Assembly (NCBI GenBank): GCA_037951105.1
Contig: JBAMJV010002070.1
Span: 1-64,000 of the forward strand
Source: Echinarachnius parma
Lineage: Eukaryota > Echinodermata > Echinoidea > Clypeasteroida > Echinarachniidae
Length of the DNA: 64,000 bases
Reading direction: 5' to 3'
In this document: in pieces, positions 11,641 through 22,975 of the stretch
Numbering within the stretch: the stretch's first letter is position 1
Layout: each line of letters begins with the position of its first letter
Notes under the pieces: model-generated
The model's input: the letters and a program-made list of their open reading frames with translations, nothing else
What the model was told of the DNA's origin: nothing
Database searches by the model: none
Made by a program: the position numbers and the translations under genes

Positions 11641-12460
11641 AATAGTAGTAGAAGTAGTAGCAGTAGCAGTTGAAGTAGCAGGAAATAGTAGTAAAAGTAA
11701 CTAGTAATGCAGCTATTGTACTAATGATAGTGAGAGTGCCTAGCCTGTGTATGTTTTTTGCAAGTCTTCAACGACTCTCCCTTTTCTCTGGTGGGACCAT
11801 GCCCCGGGAATTCCCTTATTATATAAGGGTCAGGTGTATAAACATGCTATGACCTCATATAAAGCTACCTGCGAACCTTTCTCTTCTCTATTTGAATCCC
11901 AACTGTCCAACTTATAAGGAAATATACAGAATTGCTACTACAGCCACGATATTTTGTCGAATTGGATGGAGTGCATTTCTCTTCTCCTGTTTACAGCTCA
12001 AAAATTAGTGGTTTGAAACGCATTTTATTATTTGTATTTCACTTGAAGATATTTGCAAAAACGCCTTTCATAGATGATTGTGTAGAATGTGGAATATTGA
12101 AATAACGTAAACACACCCTGGAATGAAAGGGGGCAGTGTTCAATTTAATCAAAAGTAAGAATTCAAGTAAGTTACATAATTATATCAATTGACCTAAATT
12201 AATTGAGAATTCAACTTAAAATTTGTATCAAGCAAATTGTAATTGTAATAATGCGCTCTGCGTATATTAACATCATCTCACCTATTCCGTAGTCAAACGG
12301 CCAGCATAGAGGGGCAACCAATTCCCATCATCCTTCTCTGCCCCTCGCCTCCTTCAGAGCCTCACTCAGCTTTAAGTCTGTCCATTCAATGTTATTATCC
12401 TCTCATCTATTCCATAGCCATGCCCCTAGGCCCAATACATTGTTAAACATTTACTTTTAA
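11641..12460. other. Gene-free interval
   Basis: Two loosely similar stretches (around 12265 and 12395, both with CATCT..CCTATTCC-like text) hint at an old local duplication. Nothing else recognised. Confidence 0.35.
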
Positions 12461-12689
12461 TGGCCCGGTCAGATATCAACGGATAGCGGAAACGAATGCC
12501 CAACGAATAGAAAATTTGCGAAATGAAATTATCCGGTGATGAAAGTCGTCTCCATTGCTTTATATACAAAACATAGAACAACGTACCTCACCGGACAAGG
12601 AACGGACAAGAAACGGAGACGAACGGATGGAAAATTTAGCTCTCCGTTTGACGTCCGTTTACGCAATCCGTTGATATGTGACCGGGCTA
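12461..12689. mobile_element. MITE with GGCCCGGTCA...TGACCGGGC ends
   Basis: Inverted ends TGGCCCGGTCAGATATCAAC and GTTGATATGTGACCGGGCTA, with subterminal ACGGA / TCCGT repeats throughout. About 229 bp, non-coding. The superfamily is not certain. Confidence 0.75.
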
Positions 12690-13437
12690 TAAACGGTAGG
12701 TATCCATGCATAACAGGTGCATGTGATGTATGGAGGATATCTTTCACTTCGTTGCGATCTACCGTAGATGTTGATCTCGTATTCTCGGTCAGGTCATGTA
12801 TAGTAGAGAGTCATGAATCCGGTGGTGTCTGGGGGGGGGGGGGGGGGGGGGGCTGGGTAAGGTCGTCTTGATTGTCTCGGCATAATTATATTTGCTTAGA
12901 GAGAAATTTACCGTCTCTACATATCGGATTTTTAATTACTCTTGGCGATCCGACCGTCCAGTTAGCGGAATATGAAGACTGATTTTCGGTCTAAAATTTG
13001 CTGTGACTTCTGAACAGCTATCATAATCTTGTGCAAACGTTACATTTTGAAGAAAACAATCCAAATTTCTCGTCGGTTAGGGATTTTTAAGAGCTAAAAT
13101 ATGTGTTTACTTATCAATATCTGATTCATTTTCACAAGATAGTGAAGTTTATTGAATCGAATCGCTGTACATGTATCTAATTGAGAATACCTGAAATACT
13201 GTGACATTGGTAATGACAGAAAACACATGTATTATGTCACCTAAAGCAACAAATATTGTAATAGAACTTGCGAAGTAAAGACAACACAAAAAAACTCAAC
13301 GTTACAATTATCGGTTTATATCACTTTATAGTTTGTTTGATGATTCATCTTATCCACCTTTCTATTCGTCGTTGTTCGCAAAATGATATCCAGGACTGAC
13401 TTATTCCTCGATATCAACACACCTGCCATGCCACGAC
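12690..13437. other. Gene-free interval with a poly-G tract
   Basis: A run of about 22 G lies at 12831-12852. No gene recognised. Confidence 0.4.
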
Positions 13438-13569
13438 GTCTGTAATCCGTCTTTATCCGACTAGTATTGGGTCTGTAATCCGTCTTTATCCGACTAGTAT
13501 TGGGTCTGTAATCCGTCTTTATCCGACTAGTATTGGGTCTGTAATCCGTCTTTATCCGACTAGTATTGG
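13438..13569. repeat. Four exact 33 bp tandem units
   Basis: The unit begins GTCTGTAATCCGTC and ends CTAGTATTGG, repeated four times with no mismatch and no spacer. Perfect identity indicates recent expansion. Confidence 0.97.
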
Positions 13570-13849
13570 GTCGAGGTGCTAGGGGTGTTTACCGTATAGA
13601 GTCTTCCAATATGAGGGGGGGGGGCAAATTTTTTCCCGGCCGAGACCGCCTGCCTAATTTTTTCGAGACCGAGAGTGGTGGGGCTCGTCAAATGTTTTTC
13701 GCAGCCAAGATCATTCATTAAGATGGTCGAGACCAGGCGCGCCGGAAGCAGTTTTGGATTGGGGGGGGGGGGGGGGGCAAACACCTAAGGGGTCTCACGG
13801 TTTTGTGTGTGTAGGGGGCTCATGCCCAACCATGTGCACAGGGCTGCGC

Positions 13850-14345
13850 GCCAACTTTGAGCCAGATGTGAGAGTGATACATTGCGAGGGAGCGAAGTGA
13901 CTGAGCGGGGGAAGGGTTTGGGAGGGGGGTGTCCCCCCTCCCACGGTAGGGAGCTTTTGCATTTTTGGACTTGAAATTGTGCAATCTGGTGCTTACCTAG
14001 ATATGAAATTCGGGCTTAACATTGACTGTATCTGAGAAAGCGTGTTATGATTTGATCGACCAGAAATTTTAAATATATTTTCACGAAGAAAACAAATAAT
14101 TGACACACTAATAAATATGCACCCCAACGCACACACAAATATTGTATTTATATTTAGTGTCATACACAGTTCCAACATAAACCATATGCCACATTATGTA
14201 TGATCCAACAACATAGCCTATAGCCAAGAATGAGTCCCGAGGGGGCGAAGCTACCGAGGGCTTGGGCAGAGCCACATAGGGAGGGTTTGGGAGGGGGTAT
14301 CCCCCTCCCACGGAAAAGATTTTGCATTTATCTGCTTGAAATGGT
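13850..14345. repeat. Two adjacent copies of an interspersed G-rich repeat
   Basis: Copies at about 13885-13995 and 14230-14345 share GAGGG..GCGAAG, TTTGGGAGGGGG, CCCCCTCCCACGG, TTTTGCATTT and TGGTGC elements in the same order. A third copy lies at about 61355-61475. The inner GGGAGGGGG / CCCCCTCCC pair can fold into a hairpin. Non-coding. Confidence 0.75.
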
Positions 14346-14552
14346 GCAATTTTGTGCACGTCATACAAGCAGCCAGAGCACTGGTCGGTTCAGCTCAGTA
14401 TGCGTTGCCTCAGGACTCATGTTTTGCCGGTCAATAGCCAGTCGGAGATCATCATGTTGAATCGGCTACGACTGAGTGAAACCGACTCTAGCCTGACTGA
14501 AAATCAGTTGGATCGGGTCGAGTCGGCTCTGTGTGCGGAGGGCTTAACTTAA

Positions 14553-14987
14553 AGGGGACCACCAGGCAAAGGACAACACATTATTATATGTTTTGGTACC
14601 GTTTTGTGATATCAAATAGATACCCAACATTTTGCAAAGGGTTGTGTAATTCATAAACAAAGCAATTAATTTCCACCACTTACGGAACCACTGCTATTTC
14701 CTGGTCCCATACGGGCCAAGCATTTGCGAGTGCGCCAATGCTTTCACGCGTACGTCAATAGATTCCCGGATGATTCATTCGCTCTGTACATAACAGTGCG
14801 CTCTGGCTCTGCACGCATATAGTCTACGCAATTCAGACCGCATGAACGCATGGTTGAGAATGGTGATGCGTTTTCCAATTATATATTTTTTTCTGAAAAC
14901 ATATTTGTGTGAACTTGTTGAAGGAATGGAATACTAAAGATGGTACCTTTCTATAATAAGAATATTATTTTTGGGTGGTGGTACCCT
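14553..14987. mobile_element. TTAA-type MITE, family D copy 1
   Basis: Flanked by TTAA on both sides with ends AGGGGACCACC and GGTGGTACCCT. Its first 140 bp are nearly identical to the element that enters the window at 63877 and runs to the right edge. Confidence 0.8.
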
Positions 14988-15156
14988 TTAAGTTTGCTCC
15001 AATTTCTCTATCTTGTATTTAGGCTATTTGAATCAATTGGAGACGAGTGTGAAATGCATTTAATGATGTCAAAACACTGCAGATTAGTTAGATCGATCGG
15101 GCAACAGATCTCTAGTAAAATAATAATTCGATTATAAACAATGAGCAAATATAATT

Positions 15157-15234
15157 GGACCTCGCCGGAAATCAAACCCGAGTCCTCCGGATTTCTTTAT
15201 AGAGCGGTGCTCTAACCGTTGAGCCACAAATCCC
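15157..15234 (-). repeat. tRNA-derived sequence (pseudo-tRNA or SINE head)
   Basis: Minus-strand A box (GGCTCAACGGTTAGAGC) and a B box-like GGGTTTGATTTCC at tRNA spacing. The acceptor stem and anticodon arm do not pair properly, so this is not a functional tRNA. It lies just upstream of the truncated LINE. Confidence 0.6.
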
Positions 15235-15287
15235 ACAATGCCTGTTGATTGGTCTCCTATCTCGTTTACGATATAATATTATTTTTT

Positions 15288-16090
15288 TTAACTTGAAAAT
15301 TGTGTATAATGCAATGATTCTCCCAATATTTGCTATGGAGACTTGGTATATGGAACTGCCTGTGCTAAACACACTGATTTATTGCAGAAGCTCCAAAACA
15401 GAGCTTGCCGAATTATGTTAGGGGTTAGCCCTTACAGACATATAGCAATTATAGAGTTGCATGATCGAGTTGGTTTAAAATCATTAGCAGCAAGGCGAAG
15501 TTCTCATTTAAACTCAATGGTATATAAGGCAACACATGAGTTAACTCCGCTTTACTTAAAAAGATCCTTTCAATTTTGTGATTATAGTTATTCGCTAAGA
15601 TCAAATGGAAATTTATTTTTACCAAAACCAAAAACAGAATTTCTTAAGCGCACATTTCTTTATAGAGGCGCGCATGAATATAATATTCTTCCCTCTGTAA
15701 TAAAATCCTCGCCAAGTATTTTTGTATTTAATAAGAAATTGCATTCTTTTGTACCAAGTTTCGTTTAATCCTCTTCGATGATATTGATTGATTCAGTAGT
15801 ACAGATTGTAGGCTGCACTCGTAGTTGTAGCTTGTAATCATAATAATTGTTGAAATTCATTGTTAATTGCTGTTAATGGTTAATTGTTTGTTGAAATTCA
15901 TTTTTGGTTATATTGTTAATTTATTGTTTATACTAATAGTATATTGTTGTTAAGGGACCCCATGGTAGGACAGCAATGTCTGCATAGACGGCGCTGAATG
16001 GGCCATCCCTCCGAATCTTTTGTATTTACTGTTTTTACTTGTGTTTCGGAAAATAAATAAATAAATAAATAAATAAATAAAAATAAATAG
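15288..16090 (+). pseudogene. 5'-truncated CR1-like LINE with (AAAT)n tail
   Basis: An open frame at 15343-15768 encodes the C-terminal end of a LINE reverse transcriptase (LLQKLQNRACRIMLG, then AARRSSHLNSMVYKATH), followed by a 3' UTR and an AAAT tail at about 16053-16090. The preceding RT segment (KIVYNAMILPIF) is one frame off. 5' truncation is typical of target-primed insertion. Confidence 0.8.
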
Positions 16091-17352
16091 ATGGGGGTCC
16101 CAGAGCCATATATAGACATAATTATACGACTCCTGGTGGTCCTAATTCACAGAAACCTTTCTCGGGGAATTCAAGTACATCTACCCTCTACCCCCCCCCC
16201 CCCCCCCCTTCCTCTTCTTAACGACAAAACTGGATTTATATTAAACAAGAATATTTAGTATTTCGAGTTTAATTTGTCTTTGGTCGGGTAAAACGAAAGC
16301 AGTAGCGATGCTAAGGACTGATGATGTTAGCTAAGGGAGGAGGGGTGCAGTTGTGCTCCCTTCGTTGGAATCTTTGTGATCATGTTCGATGGGAGTTTGT
16401 TTTAAGTTGATCTTATGAGAGGATTGCGGGTTCGAGTCCTGCAAAATATGAGGTATCGCTCTTAGGTATAAAACTTGATCCATAATATTAATCTCTCTTA
16501 TCCCAGGTGCAGCATTGTGTACGTGGTAGGTTTTTTTTTTGCTCCTTGAAATGTTTGATACCATGTGTTTGATATCCCTTTTCAGGGTAACTTGCTAACT
16601 TTCGTTCGTTTGATGAAAGGTTAAAACCTTCATGATCACTATGACGTGAACATCGAAGATTTGAAGGGCTTAAATCCAAAAAGGATATATATCCATTTAC
16701 ACATAAATTGATTAAACGCTATATATGAGTGCAATAAGGATTTATTCAGCCATGCCTACACCCAAAGCAAAGAACGCAATCGAAAATAAAATATTGAACA
16801 TTCCATGATTATTTACCCATGGACATATAAAGGCATCAAACACACATTTTTCCTGTAATGGTTATAGGTGGATTCTAGCGCTCTTTTGAAATTAAGCTCG
16901 TCTTCATTTGCACAACTCAGATCTATGATTGGTTTACTCAGCGCTGCTGATTACACAACAACTACTGCGAAGAACACACACACGACATCATTCGACCCGG
17001 GCTGGCAGGCGACACGATCGCTAGCCGCCGATCGCGAGCTGCCGCTTCTAATTCTGCGATGGGAGATGCTCGTCGACGCCGTTAATTGACGGCCTAATCT
17101 ATCAAGATACGACGTTAATCAAAGATTGAGATCGATGTTGCAATGGGGTAGATTTGGGGATCGGATGGGGCATGGGGAGTGGGGGAGGGGGGGGGGGGGG
17201 GCATGCATGTGCAGGCCCAGTGGGAAGGCAAAATAAACATCTGTTATTATGCAGGGCCACATATACTGTTTCTGGTGGCCCTTTTGAATGCAGCACTCAG
17301 CGTTGATGTTACTGGGGGGTGGGGTGCGTAATTTACAAAAATAAGTTTACGT
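16091..17352. other. Gene-free interval upstream of the SLC32A1 exon
   Basis: Poly-C near 16191-16208 and a poly-G-rich tract at 17173-17201. The 5' exon of SLC32A1, which should encode the cytosolic N-terminus, is not recognised here; it may lie elsewhere in the window or be too diverged to see. Confidence 0.4.
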
Positions 17353-17430
17353 TCGCCTCTCTCTGTTCTTTCTATACCAGGGTATGTTGTGGTGGCTCTT
17401 CCCTGCCATGCCTTTGCGGTACTTTACGGC
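17353..17430 (+). pseudogene. Decayed copy of the start of the SLC32A1 3' exon with its acceptor
   Basis: A pyrimidine tract and CCAG are followed by GGTATGTTGTGGTGGCTCTT, parallel to CCAG then GGTATGTTCCTGGTGGCG at the true exon (17543). After one base of shift it reads VVALPCHAFAVLYG against LVALPYAVLHG. It dies out after about 50 exon-like bases. Confidence 0.75.
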
Positions 17431-17542
17431 TTGTTTAATTTGTTTTAACATTCATCCTTAATTTAATATGTCAACATTACATTATTAAGCTCACGCTGGT
17501 CATTGGTTGAATATTTTCTTTCTCTCTTCTTTTAACCTCCAG

Positions 17543-18718
17543 GGTATGTTCCTGGTGGCGCTTCCCTACGCCGTGCTTCACGGCGGCTACTGGAGCATCC
17601 TGTCCATGGTCCTAGCCGCGGTCATCACCTGCTACACCGGACTCATACTCATCCAGTGTCTCTACATCACCAACTCCGCCACGGGGGAGAAGGTGCGTGT
17701 CCGGGACACCTACGTGTCCATAGCGGAAGAGGTCTGGGGGAAGCGGTTCGCGTCAAGGATCGTCCACACCGCGCAGTTCATAGAGCTCATCATGACGTGC
17801 ATCTTGTACCTGGTGCTGTGCGGGGATCTCCTGTCCAGCATCATCCCGCACACGCCCCTGCGGGAGAACGCTTGGACCATCCTCGCGTGCTTCTTTGCGC
17901 TTCCCTGCGCCTTCCTGCGCGACCTGAAGGCGGTGTCCAGGTCGAGCTTCGGTAACGCCATCGCCCACGTCATCATCAACGTCATTATCATCGGCTTCTG
18001 CTTCGCGCAGGCGGGCCACTGGCACTGGAAGGCGACGAGCATCCGCATCCACATTCACTACTTCCCGGTGTCGCTGGGTATCGTGATCTTCAGCTACACG
18101 TCGCACATCTTCCTGCCGAGTCTGGAAGGCAGCATGGAAGACCCCAGCAAGTTCAAGATCATGATGCTATGGACGCACGGCCTTGCCGGGTTCTTCAAGG
18201 CCTTCTTCGGATACATCTGCTTCCTGACCTTCGGAATCTACACGCAGGAGGTCATCACGGATAACCTCCACCTCCACTCATTCCGGTCGGTCGTCAATAT
18301 CGCGCTCGTAGCCAAGGCTCTTCTCTCCTTCCCGCTACCCTATTTCGCGGCCGTAGAGCTCTTAGAGCGGGCGTTCTTCCAGGGTCGCCCAACGACTGCG
18401 CTGCCAACCTGCTACGCGCACGATGGAATGCTCAACGTGTGGGCGATCGCACTGCGCATGCTCCTCATCTGTTGTAGCCTCGTTTTAGCCGTTTTTATCC
18501 CGCATTTCGCCATCCTCATGGGACTTATAGGTAGTTTTACCGGGACAATGTTATCCTTCGTATGGCCTTGCTGGTTTCACCTCAAGTTAAAGTGGCACGA
18601 AATGAAATGGTGGAACCGAATCCTTGATGTCGTTATCATCCTATCTGGAGCCATATTTGGTTGTATAGGCATCATCTACTCATTTGAAGCTCTGGTGAAA
18701 ACGTACATTGACAGCTAG
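17543..18718 (+). CDS. SLC32A1: Vesicular inhibitory amino acid transporter, 3' exon (GABA/glycine vesicular transporter)
   Basis: An acceptor AG at 17541-17542 opens a 391-codon exon ending in TAG. It begins GMFLVALPYAVLHGGY, matching the first transmembrane segment of VGAT. Also diagnostic are ELIMTCILYLVL, FSYTSHIFLPSLEGSM, KEVITDNL-like QEVITDNL, ALLSFPLPYFAAVE and HFAILMGLIGS. By family, this H+-coupled transporter of the amino acid/auxin permease superfamily loads GABA and glycine into synaptic vesicles. About nine to ten membrane helices are visible, as expected. An in-frame upstream ATG at 17507 lies in the intron and is not the start. The exon is far more GC-rich than its surroundings. 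A partial decayed duplicate lies 160 bp upstream. Confidence 0.94.
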   Translation, partial: GMFLVALPYAVLHGGYWSILSMVLAAVITCYTGLILIQCLYITNSATGEKVRVRDTYVSIAEEVWGKRFASRIVHTAQFIELIMTCILYLVLCGDLLSSIIPHTPLRENAWTILACFFALPCAFLRDLKAVSRSSFGNAIAHVIINVIIIGFCFAQAGHWHWKATSIRIHIHYFPVSLGIVIFSYTSHIFLPSLEGSMEDPSKFKIMMLWTHGLAGFFKAFFGYICFLTFGIYTQEVITDNLHLHSFRSVVNIALVAKALLSFPLPYFAAVELLERAFFQGRPTTALPTCYAHDGMLNVWAIALRMLLICCSLVLAVFIPHFAILMGLIGSFTGTMLSFVWPCWFHLKLKWHEMKWWNRILDVVIILSGAIFGCIGIIYSFEALVKTYIDS

Positions 18719-18759
18719 TCCAATTCGATAATCAGAACCAACTTGGGAGCGAAGAAAAG

Positions 18760-18833
18760 TTGACTGTAGGGGGTTCGAACCCTCGACCTCCTGATTGCCG
18801 AACTGGTGCTATAGCGATTAAGCTATCCAATCC
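18760..18833 (-). repeat. tRNA-derived sequence (B box intact)
   Basis: Minus strand: a good B box (GGGTTCGAACCCC) and an A-box-like TAGCTTAATCGCTATAGC at tRNA spacing. The anticodon loop could read GGC but the stem mismatches, so a SINE head or pseudo-tRNA is likelier than a functional gene. Confidence 0.55.
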
Positions 18834-18937
18834 ATACATCAGTGGTCTCCCCATCGATATCGATTGGGCTCCTTGATTGTCAATTTATATGCTAAATTTG
18901 TAATTGAACCAATATTCAACAAATGTATAGGAAATCT

Positions 18938-19113
18938 GAGCCCCGTTGCAGAAAAATACAATCGACTGTAAGCTATAATTAATTGTAAGTCAGATAATAT
19001 GTTGCGCGTTTCAACCAATCAGTTTTGCGCATTTAGAACACGTGATCTGATTTACAATTAATTGTAAGTTCTTATAATAATTGATTGTACCGTTTTCTGC
19101 AAAGCGGCCCTGG
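18938..19113. mobile_element. Palindromic MITE (GCAGAAAA...TTTTCTGC ends)
   Basis: Ends GCCCCGTTGCAGAAAA and TTTTCTGCAAAGCGGCCC, with inner AATTAATTGTAA palindromes in both arms, so most of its 176 bp folds on itself. Confidence 0.7.
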
Positions 19114-19372
19114 ACTGGATCAAAGCCAGATGAATCGTGTATGTGTATTTAAGGGAAATTTGCATTATTACAAAGTTGTCTTGTGATGTTATGTATGAGA
19201 AATGTAAAAGAGCAAGGGTATTGAAGAATGTTTTCCCGATTTCCTTTCACTTCAACTTTCATACATTATTTTTTTGATTTTGAGGTGGGTGTAGATATTG
19301 CCCGACCGTCTACAAACAAAGCAATGCATCAAGGATTATATTATATATATTATTTTCCAAACTTAACGATCT

Positions 19373-19819
19373 CTGACCCCGTTTACAGTGCAGGGCCGGG
19401 CAGAGACGCGTCTCGGCCCTGCTTAAATTGCGGTACTCGGCCCCCCAATTTTGGTGCGTTTACAGTGGCGGTCTCGGCCCTCGCGGCCCGGCCGCCCTTT
19501 CAATATCTTGTCGTAGTGGCGCTCTGCATGTAAACAAACCATTATTTTGGAGGCACGCCGGGGTCACAGAACAAAGGCGCGTTATTTGCAATGAATTGTT
19601 TTCCCAATTTGGTACCGCATTTGGCCCTGCGTGCGTTTACAGTGAGAAAAAGCGGGGCCGAGACGCGTCTCGGCCGCGGCCAAGACTACCTCCAGAGCGG
19701 GGCCAAATGCGCGGCCACTTTTGGCCCCGCATTTGGCCTTTTGAGCGTTTACAGTGAAAAAAAGGCCGGGCCGAGACGCGTCTTGGCCCGGCCTTTTTTT
19801 CACTGTAAACGGGGTCTGA
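19373..19819. mobile_element. MITE with GACCCCGTTTACAGTG ends and internal GTTTACAGTG repeats
   Basis: Inverted ends GACCCCGTTTACAGTG and CACTGTAAACGGGGTC. GTTTACAGTG recurs inside at about 19459, 19634 and 19748, each near GAGACGCGTCTCGGCC-type palindromes. GC content is sharply above the background. Open frames across it are by-products. A hAT-like origin is possible but no target duplication is clear. Confidence 0.75.
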
Positions 19820-20200
19820 GACTGCTAAAATGCAAAAAAACAACAACTGAAAAGGGACGAAATAAGAAGATGGAAAATATACACTTTACATGATAAAACA
19901 TTCGAACATTCCGCTCGTATTGTTCATGAATTTAATCAATATTGCCATTTTAAGTCTGGGGTATTAAAGGTAAAAGCTTTTGTATATCTCTCATAGCAAA
20001 ACAAAAAAACCCAGAAAAATGACAGGACTATATACTTATTTCTGTTTTAAATATGATGTCAGTATCAACTTATCAGCTAATTATATACAAACGAGATTTG
20101 TTTTGTAAAGTAATGTGGTTTTAATTAGTTAGCACGTTTATAAGTTCTATTTGTACTTGTCGATACTGTTATAGGTGTTGAATGAAGAAGAAACATATCC
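19820..20200. other. Gene-free AT-rich spacer
   Basis: Nothing recognised. Confidence 0.35.
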
Positions 20201-20931
20201 GGGTGCGTTTAACTTATTTGTCTAGCCCTAAACTAAGCAGCATTTTGAAAATGTGATCCAGTCTTATCAATTTGTACTTGAAATATCCCTACCGGAAACA
20301 ACACAGTGTGAACACGCTGTGTTCTACAGTGTGAACCATAGCGTGAGCACACTGTGTATACTATGTTGAATTAGAGAGTTTTCACAGTGTGAACACTCAT
20401 CACACTGTGCACAAACTATGGCCCGTATTCACAAAGGAGGTTTGTACAAACCCCGGTTCAAACCGCGGTTTACATCTATGGAATGCCAATACTGATGGAG
20501 AGAGAATGTAAATTCCTTATATTACTTGTTGATTACAATGTTGATGGTACACATTCTCTCTCCATCAGTTTACAATTGGCATTCCATAGATGTAAACCGC
20601 GGTTTGAACCGGGGTTTGTACAAACCTCCTTTGTGAATACGGGCCTATGAATTTGCTGAGATACACAGAGTGAGCCCACTATTGTACACACTGTGAATGC
20701 AGGCAAGTTCACAGTGCGCTCAAAGTGTGTTCACAGTGTGATTTGGTTTTCACACTATCTAAAACGCTCCAATTTAATACAGTGGTCCACACTATGAAAC
20801 ACAGTGCGTTACACACTATGAAACACAGTGCGTTCACACTCGGGAACGCTGTGTTAGGGAAGGAACGTTGGCCTGAATCATGTTTCCTAAAGCGCTGGTT
20901 CTGTGCTAGGTAAGTCTAGGTAAACGCACCC
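20201..20931. mobile_element. MITE with GGGTGCGTTTA ends and CACAGTGTGAACAC repeats, carrying a nested MITE
   Basis: Outer ends GGGTGCGTTTA and TAAACGCACCC. The body holds many variants of the half-palindrome CACAGTGTGAACAC in both orientations. It is interrupted at 20420-20645 by a different palindromic MITE. Confidence 0.7.
20420..20645. mobile_element. Nested long-hairpin MITE
   Basis: Starts GGCCCGTATTCACAAAGG and ends with its complement. The arms of roughly 80 bp are nearly perfect inverted repeats around an unpaired centre. Flanking TA fits a TA target. It sits inside the CACAGTG-rich element, so it is the younger of the two. Confidence 0.85.
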
Positions 20932-22009
20932 TCAGACAAAAAGTAATAATCTCCGAGCTACCATAGCTGTGCGTATCGGAAAAGCACGTGTATTCTAGAC
21001 AGACGCAATAAGAAAAGGTGAGAAAAAAATAAACAAATAGTAGGGTTCCATGACATTTTATGCTCTAACGACATAATGTAATTATTTTATTGTTTTGCGA
21101 CAATTGTTTTGCGACAATTGTTTTGCGAAAAAAAAAACGGTTAACGATATCCGTGGCCGGCGATAAAACCATCTGCATACGATCACCCCTGCCTGTATGT
21201 TTTTTTTTTGGTATTAAATATCCGTATTCAAAACATAACATTGTAGCTTTAAAGGATAATAATAGAGGAAACAAATAATTTATTGGTGTAGCTTGAAATT
21301 TTGTCGTGGAGCAAAATAAATGTCCTCCATTTTTTGCAGCAAGTGTCGCCGTTGCATTCTTTTTCATGGAACCAGTATAAACGGTAGATGTATAGTTTAG
21401 ATTGTGAACTAGAGCAATTTGTTAAAAAGGACCAACTCGACAAAAATATGAATGCTTCGATTCATGTATGAGAAAATATCCGCCAACAATTCAATACAAT
21501 TACGGATAAGATTTTGTCGGAATTAGAAATTTATGATTACTACTAATATTTTGGGAGGAGTCTAAACTAAAATACTGTATGTATCATTCATCAACACAGG
21601 AACGAATTCAATTGTACTGTTGTTTGTATAGTAATTAGGAGTTTTCAATTTTTTTATGAAATATTTCTGGAAATATTGTTGTTCGTAAATTTTGGCAAAA
21701 TTCACATTCGCTAAGAACATTTTGCATTCACTTTTTCAAATAATTATAATTATTCTGTGTTGGTTCCTTTTGAGTCAAATTGGGTTTCAAGAAACTGTTT
21801 TTGTTCTAGAGAAGTATGCATTGCAATAAGATTGAACTAATTATACCTTAAATCAATTTACTTTTACGATGTATTGTTTTATTGAATGTATCACTTCAAT
21901 TTTTCTACCCAAACCATCTCTTACTTTTACATAATTTTTAAATTATATTAATATTTTTAAACAGTATTATGATTAAGGTCTTTATCGTTATTTTCTTTAT
22001 CCTTATCAT
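20932..22009. other. Gene-free interval
   Basis: Contains a short CGACAATTGTTTTG tandem at about 21098. No gene supported. Confidence 0.35.
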
Positions 22010-22135
22010 CATCCATCATCATCAACTGTTATTATTAATAATATAACTACTATTATCATTATCATTATCATTAACATTATTATTATTGTTATTAGTATTA
22101 TCATTAATATTATTATCATCATAATTATTAATTTT
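22010..22135. repeat. Imperfect ATT/ATC microsatellite
   Basis: Interrupted trinucleotide runs of ATC, ATT and related units. Confidence 0.8.
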
Positions 22136-22339
22136 TATTGTATATAGAGATCATAAATATTGGAGGTAAATTGAAGTCATCTTCTGAGAAGGACTGTAGG
22201 TTTATTGATATGTAAATGAATGTTGTATTTCTTGCAATTTGTAATGATTTAAAGAGAAATACTGTAGTAGGATTTATTTCATGGGTTGATACCACAATCT
22301 ACAGGCAAATATTTGTATATATAGTAAAATGTTGATTAT

Positions 22340-22975
22340 TAAAGTGAATAGTTATATGAAGAATAGTTAATCAATAAATTCCTTCATTTTGATTTAGAAA
22401 AAAAATCTATTATCTATGATTATTTATGTACCATAAACAAATACAAATTCACATACAAATGATTATGAAGATGCATAAATAAAAAACAAAATCATCCACA
22501 CTTTAGTTTAAAGGGATCTAGTAACATTGTCCAAATCTAAAAATCTTTCGTAGAACTCTAGTTGTTCTCTCATACCTTGTTGTATTCGTATTAACAATAG
22601 AAGCATGGAACAGGTTTTTTTTTTTTTTATTTCCCTTTCCTTTAAAAAGATATTTACAATCAAAGCGTTCAGACTTTAATTATCCACTGGAAACTGTGAT
22701 TTTGCGCCCGGGACTCGACATTTTTCGGCGGGACCCGGGTACCCGTGACTCGTCAACAGCACTAATCATTACTTGGCCATATAATATCCATCTAACGTAA
22801 AATGTTCACACGATACCAGTGGACATATCAGATCACACCCAATACATTTTATTAACCATTCATCACTTTTTGCACATGCCAACAAAGTTACTAGATCCCT
22901 TTAAAGTGAATAGTTATATGCAGAATAGTTAATTAATATAAACCTTCATTTTCATTTAGAAAAAAAGTGGTTGTG
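22340..22975. repeat. Local tandem duplication separated by a MITE
   Basis: AAAGTGAATAGTTATATG and about 50 following bases at 22340 recur at 22904, with a TTAA-type MITE between them. The duplicated sequence is AT-rich and non-coding. Confidence 0.7.
22512..22900. mobile_element. TTAA-type MITE, family B
   Basis: Flanked by TTAA on each side with ends AGGGATCTAGTAAC and GTTACTAGATCCCT. 389 bp, non-coding. Confidence 0.85.

Noticed and set aside
13438..13569. CRISPR-like array
   Set aside because: The four 33 bp units are contiguous without spacers and the genome is eukaryotic.
15157..15234. Functional tRNA gene
   Set aside because: A and B boxes are present but the acceptor and anticodon stems do not pair.
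16868..17089. 73-codon frame as a possible SLC32A1 5' exon
   Set aside because: It lacks the conserved segment expected just before the known exon and has no donor in the right phase at its end.
19228..19893. Several frames of 70-110 codons around 19.4-19.8 kb
   Set aside because: They lie within a MITE made of inverted repeats; the frames mirror each other on both strands.
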